Source: CAYONP01 sp964405335
GTDB taxonomy: Bacteria; Armatimonadota; UBA10988
Length of the DNA stretch: 64,000 nucleotides
Assembly (NCBI GenBank): GCA_964405335.1
Contig: CAYONP010000022.1
Coordinates: 3,876-67,875, forward strand
Reading direction: 5' to 3'
The notes beneath the pieces are model-generated. The model worked only from the letters and a program-made list of their open reading frames with translations. It did no database searches and was not told the DNA's origin. Each line of letters opens with the position of its first letter. The stretch's first letter is position 1. The translations under genes and the position numbers were made by a program. This document shows, one piece after another, positions 41,015 to 48,680 of the stretch.

Positions 41015-42013
41015 ATGACCTCCCGCGAACGCATCCGCCGCGTGCTCGAACGCGACCGACCCGACCGCGTCGGCCTCACTTTCAGCCACTACGCCGGCGC
41101 ACCGCGGCTCAACGACGTCGCCGGCATCGGTCCCGCGCGCGACGCCAACCGCGCGACCACCGCCTGGGCCGACGACGGCACCGGCGGCGAGACCTACCTG
41201 GACGAGTGGGGCTGCACCTGGCGGCGGGTCAAGGGCAAGACCGACAAGGGCGAGGTCTGCGGACCGCCGCTGCGCACCTGGGACGACCTGGACACCTACG
41301 ATCCGCCCACCTTCGGCGACCCGGCGCGCTATGAGCACGGCCCGCGGGTGCGCGAGGAGCAGGCCGAGCGGTACCTGCTCGGCAGCCTGCACGGCTGCGC
41401 CTTCAACTATGCGAGGTACCTGCGCGGGTTCGGCACCTACCTGGCCGACTGCGCCGAATCGCCGGCTCAGATCCGGCGGCTCAATCGACTGGTCAACGAC
41501 CTGGCGCTGGCGCAGATCGACCTCTATGCCGAGCTCGGCTGTGACGGGGTGATGTTCGCCGAGGACTGGGGCACCGAGGACCGGCTGCTGATCAGCCCGG
41601 CGATGTGGCAGAAGCTGTTCCGGCCCGACTTCGAGCGGCTGATCGGTCGGGCGCACGAGCGCGGACTGACCGTCTGGATGCACTCTTGCGGGTACGTCAA
41701 GGACATCATCCCCAGCCTGGTCGAGATCGGCATGGACGTGTTCCAGTTCGATCAGCCCGAACTGAGCGGACTCGACTTCCTGGCCCAGTTCGACTGCTCC
41801 TACTGGTGCCCGGTCGACATCCAGAAGTCGCTGCCGACCGGCGACGAGGCGTTGATCAAGGCGCGGGCGCGGGAGATGATCGCCACGCTGGGTGGCCGCG
41901 GTGGGGGCTTCATCGGCAAGGACTACCCCGACAACCCGAGCATCGGCACCGACCCGCTGTGGCAGCACTGGGCCTATGAGGTGTGGCAGCGCGAGGGCGT
42001 CTACGCGGCGTGA
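41015..42013 (+). CDS. URO-D superfamily protein (methyltransferase-like)
   Basis: A 332-residue TIM-barrel protein of the uroporphyrinogen decarboxylase superfamily. It starts MTSRERIRRVLERDRPDRV, the usual pattern, and has YAELGCDGVMFAEDWGTEDRLLISPAMWQ and VWMHSCGYVKDIIPSLVEIGMDVFQ (cited in parts: GVMFAEDWG, MHSCGYV). The H-S-C-G motif is like the zinc-binding H-x-C-G of MtaA/CmuA corrinoid methyltransferases rather than the true decarboxylase HemE. Many copies of this group occur in Armatimonadota and Lentisphaerota. A corrinoid-protein partner is not seen, so the substrate is open. Confidence 0.82.
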   Translation: MTSRERIRRVLERDRPDRVGLTFSHYAGAPRLNDVAGIGPARDANRATTAWADDGTGGETYLDEWGCTWRRVKGKTDKGEVCGPPLRTWDDLDTYDPPTFGDPARYEHGPRVREEQAERYLLGSLHGCAFNYARYLRGFGTYLADCAESPAQIRRLNRLVNDLALAQIDLYAELGCDGVMFAEDWGTEDRLLISPAMWQKLFRPDFERLIGRAHERGLTVWMHSCGYVKDIIPSLVEIGMDVFQFDQPELSGLDFLAQFDCSYWCPVDIQKSLPTGDEALIKARAREMIATLGGRGGGFIGKDYPDNPSIGTDPLWQHWAYEVWQREGVYAA

Positions 42014-42038
42014 TGGTGGGCAGATGCCCCAGGTGGCT

Positions 42039-42127
42039 CCGCCTCGCCGAGGCGGCCTGCCGGTGGCGCCGGCGACAGCATTCCGACGGTATCGGCGACG
42101 GCGTTGCGGCGCTTTCGGCGAAAGCGC
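42039..42127. terminator. Two hairpins between convergent genes
   Basis: CCGCCTC-GCC-GAGGCGG (42039-42055) and GCGCTTTC-GGC-GAAAGCGC (42109-42127) are perfect stems lying between the URO-D stop (42013) and the stop of the heparinase-like gene (42129). Neither has a T tract; together they may serve both strands as a bidirectional terminator. Confidence 0.4.
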
Positions 42128-42128
42128 C

Positions 42129-44536
42129 CTACCTGGCCACCTGCCCTCGCTCGAGGTCGACCCGCACAGTCTCATCCCGCACCCGCACCACAAGCTGCTC
42201 GTCGCCCATCTCAAGCGCCAGCTCGGGCGCCTCATCGAGGGTCATCACCGCGACGANNNNNNNNNNNNNNNNNNNNNNNNNNNNNNNNNNNNNNNNNNNN
42301 NNNNNNNNNNNNNNNNNNNNNNNNNNNNNNNNNNNNNNNNNNNNNNNNNNNNNNNNATCACCGCCTGATCGTCCGGGACGATCAGGTAGCGGTTCATGCG
42401 GGTCACGTTCTGCGCCCCGTAGTAGCCCGAGGCGTCGCCGCGGGCCCAGAACAGACCGTCCTGGTTGGCGAAGCGGTCGATCACGCCCATGTCGCCCATG
42501 CCGGGGATGGGTTGCGTCCAGCCGCCGCCGCGGTGGGCCGGGCCGTTGCCGTCGACCAGGATCAGGTTGTGGTTCGCGCCGGCTTTGTTCTGGCGCGGGT
42601 AGCCGTCGTCCGTGGCCCACATCTGCCCGCCCCAGTGGAGCATGAAGTGGTTCGGATCGGGGTGGTCATGCGCGACGTTGACCCAGCCGGCGGCCAGCTC
42701 ATTGAGCCGATGCCCGCCGTACGGCCCGCACTTGAGGATCACCGCCAGGGCGTTCGGATCGGTCCAGCTCGAGCGGTAGCAGGCAAGCTCGAGATCGTTG
42801 AAGTAGCGGGCCCGCTCGAGCGTCTCGAGCGGCGCCGGCGCCAGGTCGGCGTCGTACCAGAGGATCGGCCAGGGGTAGTAGCTGAACGAGCCCGGCTCGG
42901 CGGCATACATGGCGTCGAGCAGCGCCTGCGCGCCAGCGTCTTGGTACTCCGCGGCGAGGCGGAACAGGTAGTGGTTGAAGTAGTAGGCGCCGCCGCCGCC
43001 GTCGCCGAAGTTGAACACGTCGTGGAAGCCGGGGGTCATGGCATGCGCCCGGAACCAGGGGATGTCCGCCAGGCCCGGCGTGGTGAACAGGTCCACGCCC
43101 GTGGCATGGCGTAGCGCGTCGAAGCAGCGCACGACGTAGCTGTAGCCGAACGGCGTGTAGCCCGGCCCCTCGTGGTTCGAGCCGTCGGGCGGCAGCGCCT
43201 CGGCCACGGCGCGGCACTCGGCGGCGGCCAAGCCGAGGTAGCGGTCGCCGCCCTCGACCTCATCGGCGACCGACAGCGCGGCGAGCAGCAGGCCGCTCAG
43301 CCGGTGGTGGCGGTGGTTGTTCTGGTGGTCGCCTTTCCAGTAGCCGCCGGCGCGGTTGTCGAGGAAGCCGTGGTGGCAGAGCAGCTCGAGCTGGCGGAAC
43401 AGCTTCTCGCCGAAGGCGGCCCGCTGCTCGGGAGTCATCAGCTCCCAGCACCAGTCGTAGGCGCAGGCGAAGCCCGACAACAGGTTGGCCGCGCCCATCG
43501 ACTGGTCGACCTCCTCGCCGCTGCCCCAGTGCGGATATGCGGCGAAGGTCGCCATCCACTCGATCGCCTTGTGGCCATACCGCTCGTCGCCGGTGGCGAT
43601 GTAGGCGAAGGCAAGCGTCTGGAGCCGCCACCAGCCCCATTGCTGCATCGACTGGTCGTCGTCGCAGTCGGCGGCGTTTTCGGGCGGCATCTGCGCCAGG
43701 TAGCTGTCTGCGCCGCCCTGGAGGTGCGCAAAGAAGCTGGCGTGCGTGGTGCGGCAGCGCTCGCGGATGCCCTCGATCTCGTCGCTGGTGAAGAACAGCC
43801 GCGGGTGCCGGCCGGCCAGCCCGTCGCGCAGCGCCAGCGGCTCGGCGTCGGGCGGCTGCCAGTTCTCGCCGGGCAGGGGAATCGTCCGCGGGCGGAGCGG
43901 CTCGTCGCCGAGCTCGATCGTGATGTCGTCGACGTAGAGCGGTTCGTCGAGGTCCTGCGCGCCGCGCAGATAGATGGCGCTCGCGCCGCTAAGGAAGGCG
44001 CCGGTCATGTGATCGTAGCCGGTCGCCTCACGGCCGTCGACTGTGACGGTCAGCTCGGTCTCGTTGTGCAGCGTGAAGGTCCATTGCTTCCAGCCCTCGG
44101 CACGCGGGCTGCGGGCGTAGCGCCGTGAGTTCCAGCCGCCGGCGGCGGTGCTCATCCAACCGTAGCTGTCGTTGCCGGCCAGGTAGGGCGCCCAGATCAG
44201 CCCGAAGACGAGCTGCTGGCCCTGCCCGTTCTGCAGCCCCCAGACTGGTCCGTAGGCATGGGTGCGCGCCGCGTCGCCCTCGCGCTGGAAGCCGGAGTCG
44301 TAGACCCACAGTGTGACCGTGCCGAAGCCGTCGGTCTCGCGCAAGGGAATGACCACCGTCGCGCCGCGGGCGACGCGCAGCGCACCGGCGCCGGCGTGGA
44401 CGACGTCACCCGCGATGCCGGCGTCGCCGTCGAGCTGGAGGCCGTCTGGCAGGCCGTTCTCGAAGTCGTGGCTGGCCTGCTGGGCACAGGCCGTGGTCGC
44501 GATGAGCGAGCAAAGGGCCAAGATGCGGACGCGCAT
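42129..44536 (-). CDS. Heparinase II/III-like protein, interrupted by an assembly gap
   Basis: A large secreted polysaccharide lyase-like protein. From the ATG at 44536 (GGGAG upstream) comes a signal peptide (ILALCSLIATTACAQ), a beta domain (about 20-200), a toroid domain with GRHPRLFFTSDEIEGI, YWKGDHQNNHRHHRLSG and NHEGPGYTPFGYSYV, and the heparinase C-terminal block WVNVAHDHPDPNHFMLHWGG with WATDDGYPRQNKAGANHN. The N run cuts it after IVPDDQAV; beyond the gap, the minus strand continues in another frame as LALEMGDEQLVVRVRDETVR to a TAG at 42129, a believable C-terminus. I treat both as one gene. Confidence 0.75.
42257..42356. other. Assembly gap of 100 N
   Basis: Exactly 100 N, a scaffolding placeholder of unknown true length. 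The surrounding reading frames agree only if the real gap length leaves remainder 2 when divided by 3, assuming a single uninterrupted gene. Confidence 0.98.
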
Positions 44537-44589
44537 GAGACGCTCCCGCCGCTCGATTCGCCGCCGCGCGCGGGCGCCCTTCGGCGGCG

Positions 44590-45714
44590 TCAGACCACCC
44601 ACTCGGCGTCGAACTCGGACAGCAGCTCGTGCCCGGCGTCGGTCACCCGGACGACATCCTCGATCCGGCAACCGCCGACGGCGAGGTAGTAGAGCCCCGG
44701 CTCGACGGTGATCACCGCGCCGGCCTCGAGCGCCTCGACCTCGGGCCGCGTGGCCGGCTCGTGGACCTGCAGGCCGACCCCGTGACCGATGCCGTGGGTG
44801 TAGCCCTGGCGCGGCTCGGTGTCATCGATGTTCTCGTAGCCGAGCGACTTGAAACGTTCCTGCACCGCCTCGTGGAGTTCCTTCACCTTGGCGCCGGCGC
44901 GCATTTGCTCGACGGCGAAATCATGGGCCTCGCGCACCGCCGCGACCAGTCGCTCCTGCTCGGCGCTCGGCTTGCCGCGGCAGAAGGTGCGGGTCATGTC
45001 GCCGCAGTAACCGCTCCCGATGAGCTGCGGGTAGATGTCGACGACGACCAGCTCGCCGGCGCGGACCGGCCCGCTGCCGTGGCAGTGGCAGTCGACCGCC
45101 TGCACGCCCGGCGCGGCAATCGCGTCGCCGACGCAGAGCGCGCCGTGAGCCGCGCAGGCCTGGTAGACAGCACGGCGCAAGCGCTCGGCGGTGAGCGGCT
45201 CGCCGGCCAGTTCGAGGTACTCAACGTTCGGTCGTGAGTCGGCCAGCATCTCGCGCACCGCCGCCAGACCGGCGGCCGCGGCGCGGTTGGCCTCGCGGAT
45301 GGCCTCGGCTTCGGCCGTGGTCTTCAGCGCCCGGTCGGCGAACAGCGGCCCGTCGCAGACCTCCGGCTCGCAGCCGAGGTCGCACAGCTTGCGGTAGAGC
45401 CCGACGGGGAACTCGCGCGGGACCTGGAACCGCTCGATGCCGTACTCGGCGGCCAGAACGACGAGCAGGTCGCCGACGCCAAGCTTGTCGTCGTCGCGCT
45501 CCTTGCGCAGCGCGCCGAGCCGCTCACCGAGGTCGTGGACCTCGTCGAGCCGTGACTCGGCGCGGGCCGGCGCGACCTCGAGCCGGCCGACAAAGCCGAC
45601 GCGCTGGCCGTCGACGCCGAAGACGAGCAGCGGATCGCCGCAGGCATAGCCGGTGAACCAGCGGATGTCGGGCTGCGTCAGCGACGGCCCATAGAGCAGC
45701 GGCGAGAGACTCAT
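44590..45714 (-). CDS. M24-family Xaa-Pro aminopeptidase-like protein
   Basis: A 374-residue cytoplasmic M24 peptidase. The N-terminal creatinase-like domain starts MSLSPLLYGPSLTQPDIRWF and the pita-bread domain contains all metal ligands: VVVDIYPQLIGSGYCGDMTRTF (two Asp), GIGHGVGLQVHE (His), ITVEPGLYY (Glu) and GCRIEDVV (Glu). It would cleave X-Pro dipeptides or N-terminal residues. The ATG at 45714 overlaps the tpiA stop as ATGA, so expression is coupled to tpiA. Confidence 0.88.
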   Translation of the reverse strand: MSLSPLLYGPSLTQPDIRWFTGYACGDPLLVFGVDGQRVGFVGRLEVAPARAESRLDEVHDLGERLGALRKERDDDKLGVGDLLVVLAAEYGIERFQVPREFPVGLYRKLCDLGCEPEVCDGPLFADRALKTTAEAEAIREANRAAAAGLAAVREMLADSRPNVEYLELAGEPLTAERLRRAVYQACAAHGALCVGDAIAAPGVQAVDCHCHGSGPVRAGELVVVDIYPQLIGSGYCGDMTRTFCRGKPSAEQERLVAAVREAHDFAVEQMRAGAKVKELHEAVQERFKSLGYENIDDTEPRQGYTHGIGHGVGLQVHEPATRPEVEALEAGAVITVEPGLYYLAVGGCRIEDVVRVTDAGHELLSEFDAEWVV

Positions 45715-46511
45715 GCGGCGGCGCAGGCGGCGATGATCGGCGCGAAGGTCGAGACCTTCAGGCTCGCCCCACCGACCAGCCCGCCGTCGATCTGCTCGCA
45801 CGCCAGCAGCCCCGCGACGTTGTCGGGCTTCATGCTGCCGCCGTAGAGGATGCGCACCGCCTTGGCCGGGGCGTCGCCGGCAATCGCCGTCACCGCGGCG
45901 CGGACCACGCCGCAGACGCGGTCGGCCTCGTCCGGCTCGCAGACCTCACCGGTGCCAATCGCCCAGACCGGCTCATAGGCGAGCAGCAGCGTGCCGACCG
46001 TCGTCGCCTCGACGCCGGCCAGGCCGCGGCGCAACTGGATCTCGATCACCGCGTCGGTCTCGCCGCGCTGCCGCTCGGCCAGCGTCTCGCCGACGCAGAG
46101 GCAGGGCGTCAGGCCACCGGCGAGCGCCGCCAACAACTTGCGGTTGACCGTGAAATCGTTGTCGCCGAAGACCGCGCCCAGCTCGCCGGCAAGCTCGGGC
46201 TCGGGCACGCCGAAGCGCCGCCGGCGCTCGGAGTGGCCGACCAGCACGTGGCTGCAACCCACATCGCGCAGCATCGGTACGCTGACCTCGCCGGTGTAGG
46301 CGCCGCTCTCGGCCCAGTAGCAGTCCTGCCCACCGACGCCCGCCTCGCCGGCGGCGCCCGCCACCGCCGGCAGCAGGGTGAACGGCGCGAAGACCACCAC
46401 CTCGGCCCCGTTCTGGTCGACCCCGGCCAGCTCGGCCATGTAGCGCTCGGCTTCGGCCCGGGTCAGGTTCATCTTCCAGTTCGCCGCCGCGACGCACACG
46501 CGCTTGCCCAT
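45711..46511 (-). CDS. tpiA: Triosephosphate isomerase
   Basis: TpiA interconverts dihydroxyacetone phosphate and glyceraldehyde 3-phosphate in glycolysis. The 266-residue protein has the catalytic residues: NWKMNL (Lys), VGHSERRRRFG (His) and AYEPVWAIGTGE (Glu), the flexible-loop region, and the phosphate-binding ILYGGSMKPDN and GGLVGGASLK. Length is slightly above the usual 250. The ATG at 46511 has AAAGGA upstream. An unusual neighbourhood: no gap-pgk-tpiA cluster, but a coupled M24 peptidase. Confidence 0.95.
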   Translation of the reverse strand: MGKRVCVAAANWKMNLTRAEAERYMAELAGVDQNGAEVVVFAPFTLLPAVAGAAGEAGVGGQDCYWAESGAYTGEVSVPMLRDVGCSHVLVGHSERRRRFGVPEPELAGELGAVFGDNDFTVNRKLLAALAGGLTPCLCVGETLAERQRGETDAVIEIQLRRGLAGVEATTVGTLLLAYEPVWAIGTGEVCEPDEADRVCGVVRAAVTAIAGDAPAKAVRILYGGSMKPDNVAGLLACEQIDGGLVGGASLKVSTFAPIIAACAAA

Positions 46512-46556
46512 CGACAGTCCTTTCGCGCCGCACCATAGGCGCTCGCGCCGGCGGCG

Positions 46557-47792
46557 TCAACCGGCCAGGCGGTGCAACCGATCGGCCGCGGCGGCCATCA
46601 TGCGATCGCCCGTGCCGGGCGGCGTGAGGTTGTTCCAGCTCTCGTATCCGCCGGCGACCTTGCCCTCGGGCGTCGGCACATAGGCGATGTCATCGTGGCA
46701 CAGCTCGGCGATCAGCGCCGGCTGGAAGGGGCTCCAGCGCTTGAGCCGCCGGCCATACTCGCAGAACAGCTCGCCCGGCACGGCGACCAGACCGACCGGC
46801 CCGAGCCGCGCGGCGGTCACCTCGACGGTCATGCTCGGCCCGCGCTCGGCCTGCTGCAGCACGATTCCAGCCTCGACTAGCTCGCGGGTGAACCGCCGAT
46901 CGTCACCCGCCCAGATCGCCCGCGCCGCGGCCACCGCCGCCGGCTCGTGACGCGGTAGCTCGAGCTCCAGCACCGCCCGGTCGAAGCCCAGCCGAGCGAG
47001 CTCGATCGGCCGCAGCTCGGCGGGCGCGATCACCTCGGCCAGCGTCGCGCCGATGCCGGCGGCCATGTCGAAACCCGTGGGCGCATCGTCGGCGGTCACG
47101 TCGAGGTGATTGATCTCGCCGGCGCAGCCCTGCAGGAAGATGGTCTCGAACGCCTCGCCACGTCGCTCGCGCAGCCGCTGTTCGAGGAAGTGCGGCCAGT
47201 CGGCGCTCATCGCCGTACCACCGATGGTGTCGAGGTGCAGGGCGTAGTTCATCACCAGCAAGGTGCGCTCGCCGACGGTCAGCTCGAGCAGCCCGAGCTC
47301 GTCGTCGACCGGCGTGGTCGGACAGACGATGTCGGGGTTACCGCGCCCGGGGTTCATCCGCACGGTGCCGTCGCGCATGACGAACCGGCGGCAGAAGGCG
47401 TGGGTCGCGTCGTGGGCGGTGCCGGCCCGCGCGGTCACCGGCCCGGCGGCGGCCTGGGCCGCCCCGGCCGCGGCGGCGATGCCGTGGGCGAGCTGCTCGC
47501 TGTGATCCTCGGTGATCGGGCCGAGGTGGCTGTGCGTGGCGTGGACGATCACCCGCTCGGCGGCGATGCCGGTCCGCCCGTGCACCAGCCGGCGCGCGGC
47601 GGTGACGGTGCCGAGATCGATGCTGCACAGATCGCAGGCCACCAGACAGAGCGCCTGGTCACCGTCGGCCAGCCACAGGGCTTTGGCCCAGAGTGGGTCA
47701 TGGACGGCGTCGGCGCGGCGTTCATGGAAGTAGCCGCGCAGCCTGGCGCCCAGCGGTGGCGTGATGTCGACCCGCGCCCAGCCGGCCTGCAT
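46557..47792 (-). CDS. Neutral/alkaline ceramidase-like protein (second paralogue)
   Basis: A 411-residue relative of the 21975-23261 protein. It begins MQAGWARVDITPPLGARLRGYF, has VIVHATHSHLGPITED with the zinc H-x-H, HLDTIGGTAMSADWPHFLEQ and IFLQGCAGEINHLDV, and ends without the ceramidase C-terminal domain. No signal peptide is apparent. It probably is a zinc amidohydrolase of the ceramidase N-terminal-domain group; the natural substrate is unknown. It lies 45 bases upstream of tpiA on the same strand. Confidence 0.8.
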   Translation of the reverse strand: MQAGWARVDITPPLGARLRGYFHERRADAVHDPLWAKALWLADGDQALCLVACDLCSIDLGTVTAARRLVHGRTGIAAERVIVHATHSHLGPITEDHSEQLAHGIAAAAGAAQAAAGPVTARAGTAHDATHAFCRRFVMRDGTVRMNPGRGNPDIVCPTTPVDDELGLLELTVGERTLLVMNYALHLDTIGGTAMSADWPHFLEQRLRERRGEAFETIFLQGCAGEINHLDVTADDAPTGFDMAAGIGATLAEVIAPAELRPIELARLGFDRAVLELELPRHEPAAVAAARAIWAGDDRRFTRELVEAGIVLQQAERGPSMTVEVTAARLGPVGLVAVPGELFCEYGRRLKRWSPFQPALIAELCHDDIAYVPTPEGKVAGGYESWNNLTPPGTGDRMMAAAADRLHRLAG

Positions 47793-47870
47793 GAGGGGCT
47801 CCTGCCGAGGCGATGCGCCGCCGGCGGCGGATCTCCTTGCGGCCAGGCCGGCTGGGGCGGACCGGCAGCG

Positions 47871-48038
47871 CTAGCCCTCGGAGTCGGCCGAACTGGTGTC
47901 GGTCGTCGACGGTTCGGTGTCGGCGCTTGGGGTGGCGCTGGTCTGCATCGTCTCCATGGTGGCCGTGGGTTCCTGCTTCTTGCAGGCCCATAAGCCCAGC
48001 GTGGCGAGGCCCAACACCACCCACAACAGCTTCTTCAT
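47871..48038 (-). CDS. Very small lipoprotein, 55 residues
   Basis: A tiny exported lipoprotein: MKKLLWVVLGLATLGLWAC is a signal with lipobox LWAC, then KKQEPTATMETMQTSATPSA and a Thr/Ser/Asp-rich tail. AGGAG lies six bases before the ATG at 48038. It is a paralogue of the next gene on this strand (48159-48503): both share LGLW(A/S)C followed by EP-x-ATM-x-TM-x-TS. It is short enough to be missed by length cut-offs. Its function is unknown. Confidence 0.75.
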   Translation of the reverse strand: MKKLLWVVLGLATLGLWACKKQEPTATMETMQTSATPSADTEPSTTDTSSADSEG

Positions 48039-48158
48039 GCTCTTCTCCTCGTCATCGCCCGACGTCGGCTCGCGGCGGACGGCCCGAACGACCGAGTCGT
48101 CCGCCGCGCGACGTCGCCTGACATCCAGGTTGGGTCTTGCCGACCCGCCGGTCCGGCG

Positions 48159-48503
48159 CTACTCGCCCGCGCCGCCGGTGTCGGTGCCGGCGCCGCCCTC
48201 GATCGGCTCGACCGCCGGCTCGGCGGTGGCCTCACCCGAGGTGTCGTCGGCCGCCGGTTCGGTGGTCTCGGTCGGCATGTCGTCGGCGTTCGGTTCGGTC
48301 ATGTCGCCCGACATCCCGCCGGTCGTGTCGTCCGGCGTCTCGGCGGTGGTGCCGGTCTCGGGCATCGCCGGCGTCGGCGCGTCTACCGCCGGACCGCCCT
48401 GGCTGGTCACCATCGTGTCCATCGTCGCCGGCGGCTCTTTCGGCGCGCACGACCAGAGGCCCAGCGCCAGCGCCGGCAGCAGGTACAGCATCAGTCTCTT
48501 CAT
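48159..48503 (-). CDS. Small lipoprotein with acidic Thr-rich tail
   Basis: A 114-residue exported lipoprotein: MKRLMLYLLPALALGLWSC with lipobox LWSC, then APKEPPATMDTMVTSQGG, followed by about 70 residues of low complexity (ETGTTAETPDDTT, TEPAADDTSGEAT). GAGGAG lies five bases before the ATG at 48503. It is related to the 55-residue lipoprotein 120 bases downstream in the head region only. The tail suggests a disordered, acidic spacer at the cell surface or in the periplasm. Confidence 0.72.
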   Translation of the reverse strand: MKRLMLYLLPALALGLWSCAPKEPPATMDTMVTSQGGPAVDAPTPAMPETGTTAETPDDTTGGMSGDMTEPNADDMPTETTEPAADDTSGEATAEPAVEPIEGGAGTDTGGAGE

Positions 48504-48616
48504 CACAGCTCCTCTCGCACGGGGTCAGGCGTCTGCCCAGCGGCGATCCGTCCGCTCCCACGCTGCCTTACGCCGCCGGCACGTCGCTTGCGCCACGATC
48601 TCGCCGGAATCTCAAC

Positions 48617-48636
48617 TTCAGTGGGCACTTACTGAA
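48617..48636. promoter_or_regulatory. Operator-like palindrome upstream of the RND pump
   Basis: TTCAGT-N8-ACTGAA is a 20-base inverted repeat ending 45 bases before the pump start codon. Its size is typical of TetR-family operators, and a TetR gene follows the pump, so autoregulation is plausible. Confidence 0.4.
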
Positions 48637-48680
48637 TTGGCTAGGGAGTTGTACGCGGTGGGGCGGCGGCGAGTGGCGGT

